Shown here piece after piece: positions 7,503 to 7,698 of a stretch of DNA of 7,698 bases (positions are counted from its first letter, which is position 1; every line of letters starts with the position of its first letter). The notes beneath the pieces were generated by a model. The model had not been told where the DNA came from. It saw only the letters and a list, made by a program, of their open reading frames with translations, and did no database searches. The DNA is from JANRKT01 sp033763355 (GTDB taxonomy: Bacteria > Bacteroidota > Bacteroidia > Chitinophagales > Chitinophagaceae). Location of the stretch: contig JANRKT010000247.1 in NCBI GenBank assembly GCA_033763355.1, positions 1 through 7,698 of the forward strand. The letters run 5' to 3'. The translations under genes and the position numbers were made by a program.

Positions 7503-7698
7503 ATGCAAACACAACGCAGATCTGTATTGAAAAAACTTTTTGCCTCACTGGCCGCTTTAACAGGGATTGGAGCAGCTGCAAAAGCTAATACCAATACCAC
7601 TTCCGCTCCCGAAAAAGAAGTATTTAATGTGGAGACCGACCAGGAAGTGCCGCTTTTTTCAGGTTCTGTAAAATATGGCGGGCTTGTATTTATTGCTG
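7503..7698 (+). CDS. Tat-exported Rid-family (YjgF/RidA-like) protein, 5' part
   Basis: The gene runs off the right edge; 65 residues are visible. The N-terminus has a twin-arginine signal: QRRSVLKKLF, a small hydrophobic stretch ASLAALTGIGAAA, and a likely signal-peptidase site after AKA (residues 26-28). The mature part reads PLFSGSVKYGGLVFIA, which matches the opening strands of the Rid (YjgF/YER057c/UK114) fold, where the family usually shows YSxA(V/I) then G and a hydrophobic FxSG-like strand. Well-known Rid proteins are cytosolic enamine/imine deaminases that clear reactive 2-aminoacrylate. A Tat leader implies folding in the cytoplasm and action in the periplasm. The catalytic arginine expected later in the family is not in the window, so activity cannot be judged. 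It has its own upstream spacer and is probably unrelated to the defence genes. A neighbouring ATG is absent and the start is clear. Confidence 0.7.
   Translation, partial: MQTQRRSVLKKLFASLAALTGIGAAAKANTNTTSAPEKEVFNVETDQEVPLFSGSVKYGGLVFIA

Noticed and set aside
7406..7600. 64-residue ORF on the minus strand
   Set aside because: It overlaps the Tat leader of the Rid-family gene antisense, has no recognisable domain, and its composition mirrors the coding strand.
1..7698. CRISPR array or complete insertion sequence
   Set aside because: No regularly spaced repeats, no transposase and no paired terminal repeats with target duplication were seen.

Overview
The window looks like a chromosomal stretch of a Bacteroidota bacterium, probably in the Chitinophagaceae/Sphingobacteriia range. 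This rests on AT-leaning coding sequence, no Shine-Dalgarno motif before the gene starts, and the character of the proteins. It is an inference from style, not a species identification.

Layout, left to right, all on the + strand. Positions 1-62 hold a short GC hairpin with a T run, nested inside an 11-bp inverted repeat. A complete tRNA-Arg (anticodon CCG) lies at 68-139. A 249-bp AT-rich intergenic region (140-388) leads to a two-gene unit. Its first gene (389-3904) encodes a fusion of a phospholipase-D-like (HxK) nuclease domain and an SNF2-type superfamily 2 helicase. Its second gene (3904-7215) encodes a large N6-adenine DNA methyltransferase with its own target-recognition region. The two genes overlap by one base (TAATG). 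A third gene begins two bases after the methyltransferase stop with the DUF3800 hallmark IDESGDHG, but it is cut off after about 20 recognisable residues. After a short spacer, the 5' part of a Tat-exported Rid-family (YjgF/RidA-like) protein runs off the window end.

Together, the PLD-helicase and the methyltransferase look like a compact restriction-modification-type phage-defence module. The methyltransferase would mark host DNA, and the helicase would track on or remodel unmodified DNA so that the PLD domain cuts it. The parts recall DISARM (DrmD helicase, DrmMI methylase, DrmC PLD), the NgoAVII/CglI restriction complexes (PLD nuclease plus helicase) and type ISP enzymes, but here they are packed into two polypeptides. 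The target-recognition part of the methyltransferase is clearly more AT-rich than its catalytic core, which suggests exchange of specificity modules. The broken DUF3800 gene and the tRNA next door suggest an accessory island that has been inserted and later trimmed.
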